From the NCBI GenBank assembly GCA_913057765.1, contig CAJXPH010000157.1, positions 1-6,495 of the forward strand: a DNA stretch of 6,495 nucleotides. Direction: 5' to 3'. The notes beneath the pieces are model-generated. The model did not search any database. It was not told the DNA's origin and saw nothing but the letters and a program-made list of their open reading frames with translations. This document shows positions 5,101-6,495 of this stretch, piece after piece. The position numbers were made by a program, and so were the translations under genes. How positions within the stretch are numbered: position 1 is the first letter of the stretch; each line of letters opens with the position of its first letter. The DNA is from an uncultured Campylobacteraceae bacterium (GTDB lineage Bacteria; Campylobacterota; Campylobacteria; Campylobacterales; Arcobacteraceae).

Positions 5101-6495
5101 ATGAAAAAAATATTTAAAATAGTCTTGGGAATTATTTTCTTATCTATATCATCAATGGCAAATGATAAATTTTTAAATCAAAGTGAATTTGAAAATAAAA
5201 CAATTTTTATTGATGTAAATAGCTATAAAATTTTGCAATTTAATAAAAGAATTAAATCTATAGAAATTACTAATAATGAAAACGTTATAGCAGAAATACT
5301 TGATGACGATAGTAATCCACTCACAAAGCTTAAAATATATGCAAAAGAAGCAAGTAATGAAACAGCTCTTGTAACTTTTCAAGATAATACAATCATAACT
5401 ATAGGATTTAATATTGTACCCCACTTAAAAAATTTAATTTATATGGCAGAGAGTAGTTATCCAGGATTAAATATAGTACAAATCAATGATACAATTTTTC
5501 TTAAAGGTAATGTTGCTAATCAAAAAGATAAAGAAAAGATTCTCGATATGTTTTCTAAATTTGATATTGACCCAGAGAAAAAAATTGTTGATATGTTATC
5601 CACTTCAAATCCTAAGATGATTAGAATTAAACTTTACGCTGTTGAAATTGATAATGATAAAGGTCTAGATATAAAAAATAATTGGACTACTTCAATACAG
5701 AATTATGCAAGGACACAAGATGGGAGTACTTATACTTATTATAACGATGATGAGTTTGGTAATTTATCTTCTTTAAATGGAAATATTAATAGTTCTATTG
5801 ATACAATTTTATCAAATGCAGTATCTTTAACGGGAGGATTAACTAGTACAGCAAACTTCTTAAGTAAAAACTTCAACACGGCATTTACATTACAATATCT
5901 TGCAGATGAAGGCGTTGCTAATGTGTTAGATGAAACAACTCTTATTACACTTGAAAATAAAGAGGCTAAATTTAATGCAGGTGGTGAAATCTATGTAAGA
6001 TTACAATCTGATGAAAAAGCTGAACTTCAAACATTATCTTATGGCTTAGAACTTACGTTAACTGCTAAAGAAGTAATGAATGATGAATTTGTACACTTGA
6101 ATATTACTACTAAGGCTAGAGAACTTGATTTTGCTAACCAAGTTGATAATATACCGGCTATTACAAATAAGTCAATTAATACTACAGTTATTATAAAAAA
6201 CAATGCTACAGTTGTACTTGGTGGCCTTATAAATAATAAAAATACGAAAGATATTAATAAAATCCCACTATTAGGAGATATTCCAATTTTAGGTTTTTTA
6301 TTTAAAAGTAGCTCTTTCAAAGAAGGGAAAAGTGAATTAGTTTTTTTTATAACACCTGAAATAGTTAGAGCAGTAGATAACAATCAAATAGACCAATACA
6401 AATCAAATAAAAAGAAAATGTTTGATAGAAAAGATAAAGATGTAAAACAAAAATATTTAGAAATATTTAATTTAGATTCTTCTGAAGAAAAAGAA
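5101..6495 (+). CDS. cpaC: Tad pilus outer-membrane secretin CpaC/RcpA (3' end beyond window)
   Basis: This forms the outer-membrane ring through which the Flp pilus passes. The frame is open from ATG 5101 to the last base (465 codons, no stop). A Sec signal peptide (1-20, ending SMA before Asn21) is followed by the pilus-type N-terminal domain (about 34-105) and a BON-like domain (about 110-155, with INDTIFLKGNV). The secretin domain (about 172-422) has AGGEIYVRL near 293-301, VVLGGL at 371-376, the hallmark IPLLGDIPILGFLF at 388-401 and TPE at 418-420. All expected secretin landmarks are present. A charged tail of at least 45 residues follows TPEIV and is still open, so little of the gene is probably missing. 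The BON domain and the Tad neighbours separate it from GspD, PilQ and phage secretins. The 8-base gap and strong ribosome site show it is the downstream member of the same operon. Confidence 0.95.
   Translation, partial: MKKIFKIVLGIIFLSISSMANDKFLNQSEFENKTIFIDVNSYKILQFNKRIKSIEITNNENVIAEILDDDSNPLTKLKIYAKEASNETALVTFQDNTIITIGFNIVPHLKNLIYMAESSYPGLNIVQINDTIFLKGNVANQKDKEKILDMFSKFDIDPEKKIVDMLSTSNPKMIRIKLYAVEIDNDKGLDIKNNWTTSIQNYARTQDGSTYTYYNDDEFGNLSSLNGNINSSIDTILSNAVSLTGGLTSTANFLSKNFNTAFTLQYLADEGVANVLDETTLITLENKEAKFNAGGEIYVRLQSDEKAELQTLSYGLELTLTAKEVMNDEFVHLNITTKARELDFANQVDNIPAITNKSINTTVIIKNNATVVLGGLINNKNTKDINKIPLLGDIPILGFLFKSSSFKEGKSELVFFITPEIVRAVDNNQIDQYKSNKKKMFDRKDKDVKQKYLEIFNLDSSEEKE

Noticed and set aside
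5173..5424. Minus-strand open frame of 83 codons
   Set aside because: It lies fully inside the secretin N-terminal domain and has a low-complexity Tyr/Phe/Ile/Cys translation.
6039..6383. Minus-strand open frame of 114 codons with hydrophobic stretches
   Set aside because: It is the complement of the best-conserved part of the secretin domain, which is clearly coding on the plus strand.
45..6495. Type II secretion or type IVa pilus locus instead of Tad
   Set aside because: Two separate small T2SSF membrane proteins, a SAF/RcpC-type protein, a CpaF-class ATPase and a BON-containing secretin together point to Tad; GspC, GspG, PilM or PilQ-type features are absent.
45..6495. Alternative genetic code, suggested by the lack of TGA stops
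   Set aside because: Only five stop codons are visible (three TAA, two TAG), and tryptophans at conserved-looking sites use TGG; low GC alone explains TAA/TAG preference.

Overview
The window is a low-GC (roughly 30% or less by eye) stretch from a Gram-negative bacterium. It carries a tightly packed, single-strand gene cluster for a Tad (tight adherence, Flp-type IVc) pilus secretion machine. A secretin-type outer-membrane channel requires an outer membrane, so the host is diderm. The strong A/T bias, AGA arginine codons, TTA leucine codons and polypurine ribosome sites would suit an Arcobacter-like member of the Campylobacterota. That assignment is a guess from composition and style; no marker gene in the window settles it.

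Layout: bases 1-43 are not genomic. They are an Illumina Nextera library adapter: the tail of P5, an i5 index, the read-1 primer and the Tn5 mosaic end. Genomic sequence begins at about base 44, inside or just at the start of a cpaF/tadA secretion ATPase gene (to 1658). Then follow tadB (1661-2593) and tadC (2597-3436), the two inner-membrane platform proteins; a cpaB/rcpC-type periplasmic protein with an unusual C-terminal SH3-like domain (3448-4620); a TadE-like pseudopilin (4628-5092); and a cpaC/rcpA secretin (5101 to the window end, no stop reached). Gaps between genes are 2 to 11 bases, with no room for internal promoters or terminators, so the six genes are most simply read as one operon. 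There is no gene-free stretch longer than the adapter.

How they work together (family knowledge): the cytoplasmic CpaF hexamer hydrolyses ATP and drives the TadB/TadC platform, which extracts Flp pilin subunits from the inner membrane. TadE-like pseudopilins assist pilus initiation. CpaB sits in the periplasm and is thought to stabilise or gate the CpaC secretin ring through which the pilus exits. Pilin (flp), prepilin peptidase (tadV/cpaA), cpaD/rcpB, tadZ/cpaE, tadD and tadG are not in the window and presumably lie outside it.

This is a recognisable system rather than a new one. The points worth a second look are the adapter artefact at the left end, which creates a false protein N-terminus; the CpaB-SH3 fusion; the gene order (motor and platform first, secretin last); and the non-canonical processing site of the TadE-like protein.
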